Translations under genes and position numbers: made by a program
The notes under the pieces: generated by a model
Told to the model about the DNA's origin: nothing
Databases searched by the model: none
Seen by the model: the letters and a program-made list of their open reading frames with translations, nothing else
Source: JAICYJ01 sp963797565
Lineage (GTDB): Bacteria > Actinomycetota > Thermoleophilia > Gaiellales > JAICJC01
DNA: 64,000 nucleotides
Direction: 5' to 3'
Assembly (NCBI GenBank): GCA_963797565.1
Contig: CAWCPM010000007.1
Location: 1-64,000, forward strand
Shown here: positions 17,872-25,418 of the stretch, one piece after another
Layout of the letters: the number at the start of each line of letters is the position of its first letter
How positions within the stretch are numbered: position 1 is the first letter of the stretch

Positions 17872-18555
17872 TCAGTCCGGCTCCGGCTCGTCCTCGCCGT
17901 CCGGCCAGAACAGGATCGCCGCGACGATCCCGCCAAGCACCACCAGCCCAGCCGCAAGCAGCAGCGCGTACTTCACGAAGCTGGTCGATCCGGAGCCGGA
18001 GCTGGAGCTGTTGCTCGACGGCGGTGTCACCGTCTTTGCGAGCGGGATCACCGGCACCTTCACGCCTTCCGACGCCGCCAGCTTCCGCACCGCCACCGTG
18101 GCCGCCGCCATCAGCGCGTCCGGCGTGCCGTTGGCCGGTGGCGGCAGACCCTTCAGCGCCTTCACACCTGCCAGGTAGGGCTTCGTGTGCTCGCGCACGC
18201 CGTAGCCGGCCGCCATCACCACCAGCAGCTTGCCCGTCCACGCGCTCTGCAGCTCCGCGTCCAGGAACTTCGCGTACGGCGCCGGCCGCCCGAAGAACAC
18301 CGGCACCGATCCCAGGTCGGTGGGCGACCCGATCACGGCCACCCGGATCTCGTACCCGGCCTGCTTGGCCGCATCGATCGTCTTCTGCGTGCGGTCGATC
18401 TGCGGCTGCGACGGCCGCGGGTTGTTGGGCACGCACAGCGACCCCACCAGCAGGTAGTCGCTGCAGGGGTCGCCGTCGGCCCGCGCCGAAGTCGCCGGCT
18501 GCAGCGCCACCGCCGCCGCCAGCACCGCGAACACGAGCGCCGCAAAGCGCCGCAT
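17872..18555 (-). CDS. Exported membrane-anchored protein (TPM-domain-like)
   Basis: The product is 227 aa with a Sec signal (LVFAVLAAAVALQPATSARA), a luminal alpha/beta domain at about 40-170 (YEIRVAVIGSPTDLGS, LLVVMAAGYGV), a Ser/Pro/Gly linker, a single C-terminal membrane helix (ALLLAAGLVVLGGIVAAILF) and an acidic cytoplasmic tail. The order of signal, alpha/beta domain and tail anchor resembles TPM-domain proteins; that assignment is tentative. It is the penultimate or last gene of the copper operon. Its start overlaps the stop of the 33 aa protein by one base (TGATG). Confidence 0.65.
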   Translation of the reverse strand: MRRFAALVFAVLAAAVALQPATSARADGDPCSDYLLVGSLCVPNNPRPSQPQIDRTQKTIDAAKQAGYEIRVAVIGSPTDLGSVPVFFGRPAPYAKFLDAELQSAWTGKLLVVMAAGYGVREHTKPYLAGVKALKGLPPPANGTPDALMAAATVAVRKLAASEGVKVPVIPLAKTVTPPSSNSSSSGSGSTSFVKYALLLAAGLVVLGGIVAAILFWPDGEDEPEPD

Positions 18556-18656
18556 CAGACCACGGCCTGACCGAGCAGCAGCACGATCACCACCGCCGCC
18601 ACTCCCGCGCCCAGGGCCAGCAGCGACGCCAGCAGCACTGCCGTGTGGCTGTTCAT
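18555..18656 (-). CDS. 33 aa single-pass membrane peptide
   Basis: A 33 aa frame fills the gap between the CopCD gene and the TPM-like gene exactly: its ATG lies two bases after the CopCD stop and its stop overlaps the next start. It consists of a short polar head (MNSHT) and one long hydrophobic helix rich in Leu, Ala and Val. Small membrane subunits of this kind often stabilise a larger partner, here perhaps CopD. No homolog is recognised. Confidence 0.55.
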   Translation of the reverse strand: MNSHTAVLLASLLALGAGVAAVVIVLLLGQAVV

Positions 18657-18657
18657 C

Positions 18658-20388
18658 TCAGCCCTCCGCCTTGTCCTCGACGATGACCGTGAACGGCGCC
18701 GAGCCCTTCGGCTCGACCTGGAACGACAGCCCCCAGTGACCGACCATCACCAGCGCGGGCGTCGAGCGCGAGTACGTCCCGGGCGGCCCCTCCGTCAGCG
18801 TGTATGCCTGCTGCTGCATGTCCATGTCCAGCATGTCAAAGCGCTGGATCACCGTCGCTCCGGTCACGGGCTGTCCGCCACGCTGGATCTTGATCGAGAA
18901 GTCGCTGGGCGCCGCCGCACGGTTGGGGTCGATCTTGATGTCGACCGTGTAGGGCCCCTGGTGCACCGTCTGGTTGACGGTGCCCGGCCCCACGTGCGCG
19001 CTGATCGCGCCCAGCGAGCCGAGCGCCTTGGCCGGCGGCGGCAGGCTCGAGAGCACCATCGCCGCCGCCACGATCCCGGCCACGATCAGCACCTCGCCCG
19101 TCACGTTTCGCCGCAGCAGCCCTGCCCCCGACGCGCCCAGCCCCGCGTCCTTTCGCTCGTTCGCGGCCACCAGCCGCGGGCTGGTGCGCGCGAAGTTGAG
19201 TCCGCCCAGCACCAGCGCTACGCACAGCAGCCCCACCTTGACCAGGATCGCCTTGCCGTAGCTGGTCTGCCACAGCGTGGCCAGCGTCGGCAGGTGCAGG
19301 ATCGACGCGCCCACGCCGCTTGCGATCACCGCCAGCACCGACGCGATCGCCAGCTTCGAAAACCGCGGCACCGATGTCGCCAGCACCTCGGCCCGCCGCT
19401 CGCCCGCGAAAGCCAGCAGCACCAGCAGCCCGGCCAGCCCGCCGATCCAGAGCGACCCCGACACCAGGTGCACCCAGTCGAAGGTCAGCGACAGAGCCGC
19501 CGGCGAGGTCTGCGCCGCGTGCCCGGCCAGTCCGGGCACCGCCAGCATCGCGCCGCCGGCAAGCACCGCTCCGACCATGGCCAGCACCGCCGCGATCGAC
19601 CGCGCGCCGGTGCCGCGGTCGATCCGGATGGCGACCGCAGCGGCCAGCCCGAACAGGGCCGTCACGACCTCCAGATCGACCAGCGCCCGCCCCAGCGCCG
19701 ACGACCGGATCAGCGGCACGATCTGGGTCAGGTCGAACACCGGGTGCAGCGCGAAGCTGGCCGTGGTCACCACCATGTAGACGGGGATCGCGATCAGGCC
19801 TACCCCCAGGCAGATGCCGAACGCGATCGAGAGCGCCCGCATCGCCCGCGGCGCGGCGGCCGCCGCCGGGCGCGCGATCAGCGTGCGCATCGAGAACAGT
19901 CCCACCGCCAACATGATCGACAGGAACATCGCCCAGCGCGCCGTGACCAGGCCGGGCGTGGCCGCCGATTCCGACAGCGACGGGATCACGAACTGCGGCG
20001 CCGGGCCCGGGTTGGGGCCGACCGCGAACGTGAACGCGCCACGCACCGGGTGGCCGTCGGCCGAGATCACCCGCCAGTAGACCAGGTACCAGCCGGGCGA
20101 CAGCTTGTTCACCGGCACCTCGAGGGTGTCGGGGTCGGACGGTGACGCCTGCGGACTCCCGCTGGTCTGCTGCTGCCCGGCGGCGTTGGTCACCGACACC
20201 ACCGCGAACCGCGGCTCCACGGCCTCGCTGTAGGTGAGCGTGACCTGCGACGGCGAGCCGTTCACCGTCACGCTGGCCTGCGGCGTCGTTTTCAGCAGGG
20301 CGGCGTGCGCCCACGCCGCCTGCGCCGGCACCAGCAGCAGCAGGCAGGCGAAGGACAGGCCCAGCACGGCTCGACGCGAGCGGCTCAC
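18658..20388 (-). CDS. CopC-CopD fusion, copper transport protein (YcnJ-like)
   Basis: The product is 576 aa from a GTG that overlaps the upstream stop (GTGA). After a signal peptide ending in AWAHA comes a CopC domain (about 30-130) whose mature N-terminus begins with the metal-binding HA, with the later motif SADGHPVRGAFTF. Then CopD follows with about eight membrane helices (LGRALVDLEVV, DWVHLVSGSLWIGGLAGLL, SYGKAILVKVGLL). A C-terminal extracytoplasmic domain (about 470-576) contains FDMLDMDMQQQAY, a Met-rich stretch suited to copper, and resembles FixH/YtkA-like domains. CopCD proteins bind copper outside and move it across the membrane. It partners with YcnI upstream, as in Bacillus ycnIJ. 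Confidence 0.9.
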   Translation of the reverse strand: MSRSRRAVLGLSFACLLLLVPAQAAWAHAALLKTTPQASVTVNGSPSQVTLTYSEAVEPRFAVVSVTNAAGQQQTSGSPQASPSDPDTLEVPVNKLSPGWYLVYWRVISADGHPVRGAFTFAVGPNPGPAPQFVIPSLSESAATPGLVTARWAMFLSIMLAVGLFSMRTLIARPAAAAAPRAMRALSIAFGICLGVGLIAIPVYMVVTTASFALHPVFDLTQIVPLIRSSALGRALVDLEVVTALFGLAAAVAIRIDRGTGARSIAAVLAMVGAVLAGGAMLAVPGLAGHAAQTSPAALSLTFDWVHLVSGSLWIGGLAGLLVLLAFAGERRAEVLATSVPRFSKLAIASVLAVIASGVGASILHLPTLATLWQTSYGKAILVKVGLLCVALVLGGLNFARTSPRLVAANERKDAGLGASGAGLLRRNVTGEVLIVAGIVAAAMVLSSLPPPAKALGSLGAISAHVGPGTVNQTVHQGPYTVDIKIDPNRAAAPSDFSIKIQRGGQPVTGATVIQRFDMLDMDMQQQAYTLTEGPPGTYSRSTPALVMVGHWGLSFQVEPKGSAPFTVIVEDKAEG

Positions 20389-20975
20389 GTCAGCGACCGC
20401 CTCCCCGAGAGCAGTGAGACGACCGCGAGCAGCAGCGCAACGGCGGCCACGGCGATCGCGATGATCGCCAGCGTCGAGCTGGAGCCGCCGCCGATGGATG
20501 AGACGCCCTTGATCGTCGGGCTGGGTGTATCCGACGTCTCGTTGCCGGTCCACTCGACCACCGATCCGTCGGAGTAGGTCTGGCGCACCCCGAACGTGTA
20601 GGTCTGGCTGCCGCCGGTCAGCGTCGCCGAGAACCGGAACACGGCATCCTCGCCGGTGGGCACTGCGCCGCCCGTCCAGTTGACGGTGTTCACGACGGCG
20701 GCCTCGCCAGAGCCGGTGGCGCTGACCGAGCGCTTCCAGCCGGGCTCCGCCTCGAACGAGTCGATTGCCACACCCGCAGGCACGGTCAGCTGCACCGAGG
20801 TGGTCGTGGCTCCCGCCTTCTCGGTGGGCACGGCCAGCGTGAACTGCTGCAGCACGCCGGTCTCGGCCACCGGCGGGCTGAGAGTGGCGTGCGCGAACGC
20901 CGCACTGGTCATGGTCAGAAATACGCCCAGCGTCGCCACGGTCACCGCGGCGACGCGCGTGCGTCGTCGATTCAT
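20385..20975 (-). CDS. ycnI: YcnI-like copper-associated protein (DUF1775)
   Basis: The product is 196 aa with a signal peptide ending AAFAHATLSPP, so that the mature protein starts with the conserved histidine used by YcnI for Cu(II). The beta-sandwich has SVQLTVPAGVAIDSFE, PGWKRSV and FRFSATLTGG, all characteristic. A C-terminal membrane helix (LAIIAIAVAAVALLLAVVSLL) anchors it to the membrane. The ATG has a perfect AGGAGG at about 20981-20986. It is probably a copper chaperone outside the membrane that hands the metal to CopCD, whose gene it overlaps. Confidence 0.9.
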   Translation of the reverse strand: MNRRRTRVAAVTVATLGVFLTMTSAAFAHATLSPPVAETGVLQQFTLAVPTEKAGATTTSVQLTVPAGVAIDSFEAEPGWKRSVSATGSGEAAVVNTVNWTGGAVPTGEDAVFRFSATLTGGSQTYTFGVRQTYSDGSVVEWTGNETSDTPSPTIKGVSSIGGGSSSTLAIIAIAVAAVALLLAVVSLLSGRRSLT

Positions 20976-21023
20976 GCGATTCCTCCTACGAGTGCCGGGC
21001 GCAGCAACCCGGCGTGGCCATGG

Positions 21024-21668
21024 TCAGGCCGGCAGGGGAGGGCCGCGCGTGGGCGCGATCGCGTGGCGGGAGCGTCCGCGGAGCGGAGCCGGGCGGGGAT
21101 CGAACCAGGCCGTGGCGGGTCGCGGCAGCGCGCGGCCCGCCAGCACCAGCTGTGCGACCACCCGGCGGGCGGCTGCCAGCACGGCGTCGACGGCGGTCAC
21201 GACGGCGGCCGCCATCAGCGACAGCGCGATCATGATCGGCGCGGCATTCTGGTGCACCGGGCCGGCGATGCAGTGCCAGCCGTGGAAGCCGAGGCCGTCC
21301 TCGTAGTGGATCAGGCTCTCGACGGTGGTGAAGACGACGATGGTGGCGGCCGAGAGCGCCGCGGAGCGGGCCAGCAGGCGCCGGGCGCTGAAGGGCCGGC
21401 TCGATGCGGCCCAGCCGTCCAGCTCGAGGTGCGAGCGCTCACGCAGGCCGGCGGCCACCAGCCACAGGCCGGTGGCGGTCGCGGCCAGCGCCACGCCCAG
21501 GCTGATCGCGGCGACCACCGCGGGGCGCGCGCCCGCGCCCTGCGACGACAGCTTCTGGGCCAGCGTGCCGGCCGCCAGCGCGTAGGCGATCCAGCGGCCC
21601 AACGACACCACGAACACGCCCACCAGGGCCCACATCACGATCCGTCGCGGCGATGGCATGGACGTCAT
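21024..21668 (-). CDS. Membrane protein of unknown function in the copper operon
   Basis: The product is 214 aa with about four hydrophobic segments (IVMWALVGVFVVSLGRWIAYAL, AVVAAISLGVALAATATGLWLV, AALSAATIVVFTTVESLIH, IMIALSLMAAAVVTAVDAVLAA). A loop between helices 3 and 4 is rich in His, Trp and Cys (HYEDGLGFHGWHC), which could bind metal. The start overlaps the stop of the preceding lipoprotein gene (ATGA). The C-terminal tail is basic and Pro-rich. No family is recognised with confidence. Confidence 0.65.
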   Translation of the reverse strand: MTSMPSPRRIVMWALVGVFVVSLGRWIAYALAAGTLAQKLSSQGAGARPAVVAAISLGVALAATATGLWLVAAGLRERSHLELDGWAASSRPFSARRLLARSAALSAATIVVFTTVESLIHYEDGLGFHGWHCIAGPVHQNAAPIMIALSLMAAAVVTAVDAVLAAARRVVAQLVLAGRALPRPATAWFDPRPAPLRGRSRHAIAPTRGPPLPA

Positions 21669-22501
21669 GATTGCACGTTCAGGCTGAACGGGGCGGTGAC
21701 GATCTTGTCACCGATCTGGCCCTGCAGGAACAGGCGCCACTTGCCTGCTTCCGGGAACACCATCCCGATCGTGAGCTGGCCGGGTTTCGCAGACGAACCA
21801 TGGACGGCGCTGCCCGTTGCGCAGAGCGGCAGGTCGGGACTGCAGATGTGGGTGTGGAAGTAGGCCAGGTTGCTCTGCTTGAAGAAGATGGCGTGCGCCA
21901 GGGCCCCGTACCAGGGGGTGAAGGTGGCAGGCTTGCCGTTGGCGTCGGTGACCGAGACGTGCAGATAGTCGGCGTTGGCGACCTTCAGCTTCGGCATGTG
22001 GTGGATGGTGAACGTGTAGCCGTCGGTGGTGACGCTGGTGCGCACCGGCCCGAGGGGCTTCTTCACGTAGCGGCCCTTCACCTGCAGGTCCTGCTTCAGC
22101 TGATAGTTGAGCGGAAGCGTGGTATTGGGCTGCTTCTGGTAGACGTCGGTCACCAGCAGCCATTGCCCCGGTGCCGGGAACGTGACCGTCTCGCTGATCT
22201 TGCCGTCGGCCCCGATCGGTGGGTGTACGTGCACGATGTCGGCCAGGTCCTTGCGCACGAAGATCAGGTGCACGCCGGTGTGGGGGCCGGGCCCGGTGGC
22301 GTACTGGGTGAGCGGCTGCCCGTTCGGTTGCACGATCGTGAACGACACCTTCACCGGCTTGCCGGCGGGGATCGGGCCGGACGGCGTAAAGCCGGAGATG
22401 TGGTTGACGCCGGCCGCGCTGACCGGCGGCAGCGTCACCTGCGACGACCCCGAGCCGCAGCCCAGGCTGGCGCCGGTCGCGAGCAGCGACAGCGCCAGCA
22501 C
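21665..22501 (-). CDS. Putative copper-related lipoprotein with two similar domains
   Basis: The product is 278 aa from a GTG. A lipobox-like site (TGASLGCGSG) follows a short hydrophobic segment. Two halves resemble each other. The first has GVHLIFVRKDLADIVHVHP and later APGQWLLVTDVY; the second has HAIFFKQSNLAYFHTH and later EAGKWRLFLQGQ. Each half thus carries a paired H-x-H motif on a beta scaffold, which suggests metal binding. In a copper operon it may be an extracytoplasmic copper carrier. It resembles the FixH/YtkA-like tail of CopCD in general pattern, but that relation is inference. Confidence 0.65.
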   Translation of the reverse strand: MLALSLLATGASLGCGSGSSQVTLPPVSAAGVNHISGFTPSGPIPAGKPVKVSFTIVQPNGQPLTQYATGPGPHTGVHLIFVRKDLADIVHVHPPIGADGKISETVTFPAPGQWLLVTDVYQKQPNTTLPLNYQLKQDLQVKGRYVKKPLGPVRTSVTTDGYTFTIHHMPKLKVANADYLHVSVTDANGKPATFTPWYGALAHAIFFKQSNLAYFHTHICSPDLPLCATGSAVHGSSAKPGQLTIGMVFPEAGKWRLFLQGQIGDKIVTAPFSLNVQS

Positions 22502-22522
22502 CAGATGCTGTCGGCGCTCGGC

Positions 22523-23092
22523 TCAGGTCGGCTCCGCGAACAGGTAGAAGCTGTGCGGCGGGATCAGCCGGCCCAGCTCGATCACGATCTCGGACCGGTC
22601 GCGCAGCGGGATCCGCCGCACGCCGCGGTGCCAGGGACGGCCGTCGACGAACGCCCGCAGCGGTGCGTGGCTGCGGAAGCCGAGCAGGCGGTGGCCGCCA
22701 AGCGGCTGCCCCCAGATCCGAAACAGCTGTCCGAGCGTGTGGCGGCCGGGCTGGTTGACGCTGATCACGCCTGTCGGGTCGGCGGTCGAGAGCGGATAGC
22801 GGCAGCGGCCCCCCAGCACCCGTCCGCCGCTGATCTGTGCCGGCCGTGCGATGCCGATCCCGGCCGGAAGCAGCACCGCCCGCCCACGCACGAACAGCTC
22901 CACGTGTGCCAGGCGCAGCACGTGCTTGGCCGGCCGGCAGGACAGGCCACCGAGCGCGGCCGCGCGACGAATCACGGCTGTGGTCGCGGGCAGCTGGTAG
23001 CTGTGACCGACGGCGATCGGTGTGGCTACCGGCGGCGACGGGGCACGGCCCGCGCCCAGCAGCGAGGCGAGCAGCAGCAGCGTCGCGGTCAC
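22523..23092 (-). CDS. Secreted protein of unknown function, first gene of copper operon
   Basis: The product is 189 aa from a GTG at 23092, which gives a signal peptide (VTATLLLLASLLGAGRAP). The mature part has strand-rich segments (HVELFVRGRAVLLPAGIGI, PTGVISVNQPGRHTLGQLF, RIWGQPLG, REIVIELG-like SEIVIELGRLIPPHSFYLF). This pattern recurs in uncharacterised exported actinobacterial proteins that I know only by sequence. A longer start at 23224 would place the hydrophobic segment internally and is less likely. It is followed after 21 bases by the lipoprotein gene. Confidence 0.6.
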   Translation of the reverse strand: MTATLLLLASLLGAGRAPSPPVATPIAVGHSYQLPATTAVIRRAAALGGLSCRPAKHVLRLAHVELFVRGRAVLLPAGIGIARPAQISGGRVLGGRCRYPLSTADPTGVISVNQPGRHTLGQLFRIWGQPLGGHRLLGFRSHAPLRAFVDGRPWHRGVRRIPLRDRSEIVIELGRLIPPHSFYLFAEPT

Positions 23093-23305
23093 GATCGGCT
23101 CGGAGTCGAGGCCATAGCCTCGGAGTATCGCGGCCGATCCTGTGTGCAGCGTTGATTCCGGGCCGTGGGGACGCTCACAGCGGGGTGGTGGCGGGCTCAC
23201 AACCCGACATGTTCTACTTGTCATCAGGGGCGTGGCCGGGGTAGCCTTGCCTCCGTTCTGGCGCGGTGCTCCATCCGTGCCGGTGATTCAACGAGAGGGG
23301 GAGAG

Positions 23306-23884
23306 GTGTCCCGAGTAACTCGACCGGCCGTGATGCTGGCCGTGGCCGTGGCCTGTGCGCTGGTCTTCAGCGGTGCTGCCAACGCGGCTCCGCTGCCGCA
23401 CTACGGCCCCACCACGTGCAAGGGCGGCAAGATCCGCTCCGGCTCGTATGCGTCGCTTCGCATTACGGGCGTCTGCACGCTTGGCAACCGTGCCTACACG
23501 ATCGTGCGCGGCAACCTCGTGGTCGGCCACCACGGCGTCCTGAATGCCATCACCCACGGGCACCTCGGTGTCTGGGGCAACCTCAAGGTGCGCTCGGGCG
23601 GCGCGGTCGGGCTCGGCTGCTCGCCGGCCATCGGGTGCGACGTCCGACGCGGCGGGCGGCTCAGCTCAGCGCTGGATCACGACCGGGGTACCGAGGCGCA
23701 GGTGCCTGCGCAGCCTCGAGAGCGCCTGGGCGGTGACGCGCAGGCAGCCGGCCGAGGCGGCCGTACCGATCGAGCTTGGTTCGTTGGTGCCGTGGATCGC
23801 GAGCTGGTCGCCGCCGCCCCAGCCGACGGGCAGGTTCGGCTGGTGGCCGGACAGGCCGAACGCGAACCAGCCGAACGGGCCTGA
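23306..23884 (+). CDS. Secreted protein with solenoid-like N-terminus and aberrant C-terminus
   Basis: The product is 192 aa from a GTG. A signal peptide (AVMLAVAVACALVFSGAANA) precedes a strand-rich region with two disulfide-type cysteines and short solenoid-like repeats (GNLVVGHHGVLNAITHGHLGVWGNLKVRSGGAVGLGC), found in secreted actinobacterial proteins. After about residue 120 (CDVRRGG) the composition changes to Arg/Ala/Glu-rich. This part lies antisense over the end of the L,D-transpeptidase gene (23666 onwards) and does not look like a natural continuation. The C-terminus was probably lost when the two convergent genes were joined, so the last 70 residues are likely spurious. Confidence 0.55.
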   Translation: MSRVTRPAVMLAVAVACALVFSGAANAAPLPHYGPTTCKGGKIRSGSYASLRITGVCTLGNRAYTIVRGNLVVGHHGVLNAITHGHLGVWGNLKVRSGGAVGLGCSPAIGCDVRRGGRLSSALDHDRGTEAQVPAQPRERLGGDAQAAGRGGRTDRAWFVGAVDRELVAAAPADGQVRLVAGQAEREPAERA

Positions 23885-24430
23885 TGGATCGCCGGTCGCG
23901 ACCAGGTCGGTGACGTAGAACTTGCCGGTGGGAGTGGGGGTGGAGGGGGTGCCGATCGCGGCCCGGAAGGCCGCCAGCGGGTGGCGTCCCCGCATCAGCC
24001 ACACCAGCCGCTGTGACAGGTCGGCCTTGACCCAGTAGGCGGCGTGTACGCGGCGGCGGCCGGCCAGGCTCACCCAGCCGGTGCGGCCGTTCGGCTTCCA
24101 GGTCAGGACGACGCGTGCCCAGCGGTGGTTGCGGGTGGTCGCAAGCGCCCAGGCCCAGCTGTGCGATCCCAGCGGCGTGGTGGCGGCGATGGTGCCGCTG
24201 ACGGGGCCGCCGGGCCATCGATGCACGGCCGCGCCGGCGACATCGACCAGCGTGAAACGAAGCGGTGCGCGATGCGGTGCCGCGGCACGCGCCAGGGTCA
24301 GCCGGGGCAGCACGTGCGCGGCCGGCCCCAGCTGCCTGGGCAGAGGGCTGCCGTCGGCGTGCTGGCCGGGGAGGCCGGCCCACGCCAGGACGACGGCGAT
24401 CGGGATTGCGATCAGCATCAACCTGCGCAT
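23666..24430 (-). CDS. L,D-transpeptidase (YkuD family)
   Basis: The product is 254 aa with an N-terminal signal anchor (LMLIAIPIAVVLAWAGLPG). A strand-rich middle (about 60-125) resembles an SH3-like wall-binding region. The YkuD domain follows (KADLSQRLVWLMRGRHPL, IGTPSTPTPTGKFYVTDL). The catalytic block reads AIHGTNEPSSIGTAASAGCLRV in pieces: HGT, then SAGCLR with the nucleophilic Cys. The residue usually His before Gly-Cys (SHGC) is Ala here, a variant seen in some families. It should cross-link peptidoglycan 3-3 or attach proteins to the wall. Its 3 prime end is overlapped antisense by the preceding secreted-protein frame. Confidence 0.85.
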   Translation of the reverse strand: MRRLMLIAIPIAVVLAWAGLPGQHADGSPLPRQLGPAAHVLPRLTLARAAAPHRAPLRFTLVDVAGAAVHRWPGGPVSGTIAATTPLGSHSWAWALATTRNHRWARVVLTWKPNGRTGWVSLAGRRRVHAAYWVKADLSQRLVWLMRGRHPLAAFRAAIGTPSTPTPTGKFYVTDLVATGDPSGPFGWFAFGLSGHQPNLPVGWGGGDQLAIHGTNEPSSIGTAASAGCLRVTAQALSRLRRHLRLGTPVVIQR

Positions 24431-24523
24431 GTACCCGCCATCGGCAGGTGCAAACCAGGCCTTTAGCCTCCCCCCGGCAAAGCCGATACAGGCTCTGTTC
24501 CGTCACCTTGTAGGGGGTGTCAC

Positions 24524-24676
24524 ATGAAGCGCAACCGCTCAAGCGTCACCGGACTGGCCGTGTTCGCGGCCGCGCTGGCGCTGCCCGTGGCAGTGGCGAT
24601 GGTGCGCCGTCTGCGGTCGGGCGACTACACGACCAGCCCGGAGTTCCGGGCGATCGTGGGCGACTATCTGATCTAG
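24524..24676 (+). CDS. 50 aa membrane-anchored small protein
   Basis: The ATG at 24524 is preceded by AGGGGG. The 50 aa product has a basic head (MKRNRSS), one hydrophobic helix (GLAVFAAALALPVAVAMV), and a conserved-looking polar tail (SGDYTTSPEFRAIVGDYLI). It is too short for standard gene calling. It lies divergently from the L,D-transpeptidase and convergent with the peroxiredoxin. No family is recognised. Confidence 0.5.
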   Translation: MKRNRSSVTGLAVFAAALALPVAVAMVRRLRSGDYTTSPEFRAIVGDYLI

Positions 24677-24694
24677 CGGCTAGCGGCTGGCTGA

Positions 24695-25351
24695 CTACGC
24701 CGGCTGCTTGGTGGTGCGCAGGTACGGCTTGACGGTCTTGTAGCCGGGGAACTTCTCCTCCGCCTCCTCGTTGGAGACGGCCGACGTGATGATCACGTCC
24801 TCGCCCTGCTTCCAGTTCACCGGAGTCGCGACCTTGTGCTTGGCCGTGAGCTGCAGCGAGTCGAGCACCCGCAGCACCTCGTCGAAGTTGCGGCCGGTCG
24901 ACATCGGGTAGACCAGCATCAGCTTGATCTTCTTGTCCGGGCCGATCACGAACACGTTGCGGACGGTCTGGTTGTCGGCAGGCGTGCGGTCGGCCGGGTC
25001 GCCGGCGACGCCGCCGGGGAGCATGCCGTACAGCTTCGAGACGGTGAAGTCCGAGTCGCCGATGATCGGGTAGTTGGGAGCCGTGCCCTGGGTCTCCTCG
25101 ATGTCGGCGATCCAGTCGGAGTGCAACCCTACGGGGTCGACCGACAGGCCGATGATCTTGGTGTTGCGCGCATCGAACTCGGGCTTGATCTTGGCCATGT
25201 AGCCGAGCTCGGTGGTGCAGACGGGGGTGAAGTCCTTGGGATGGGAGAACAGCACCACCCACGAGTCGCCGGCCCAGTCGTAGAAGTGGATCGGGCCGTC
25301 CGAGGTCTGGGCCTCGAAATCAGGTGCCGTATCGCCGAGAGTAACGCTCAT
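24695..25351 (-). CDS. 1-Cys peroxiredoxin (Prx6 type)
   Basis: The product is 218 aa. The peroxidatic cysteine is Cys45 in the signature HPKDFTPVCTTE. The downstream parts typical of Prx6 are present (LSVDPVGLHSDWIADIEE, YPIIGDSDFTVSKLYGML, RNVFVIGPDKKIKLMLVYP, GRNFDEVLRVLDSLQL). No resolving cysteine of the 2-Cys type is seen. It reduces hydrogen peroxide and organic peroxides in the cytosol with an external thiol. The ATG has AGGAGG at 25356-25361, which rules out a longer upstream start. It stands as a single gene. Confidence 0.92.
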   Translation of the reverse strand: MSVTLGDTAPDFEAQTSDGPIHFYDWAGDSWVVLFSHPKDFTPVCTTELGYMAKIKPEFDARNTKIIGLSVDPVGLHSDWIADIEETQGTAPNYPIIGDSDFTVSKLYGMLPGGVAGDPADRTPADNQTVRNVFVIGPDKKIKLMLVYPMSTGRNFDEVLRVLDSLQLTAKHKVATPVNWKQGEDVIITSAVSNEEAEEKFPGYKTVKPYLRTTKQPA

Positions 25352-25418
25352 TGTTCCTCCTGTAGGTGTACGCAGGAAGTCTACTTGGGATCCAAAGTCG
25401 TCGCATGCGGGCGAGGCG

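Noticed and set aside
18836..20314. Very long reverse frame over the CopCD gene
   Set aside because: It is the shifted-frame shadow of CopCD, with Arg/Gly/Ala/Asp-rich low-complexity translation.
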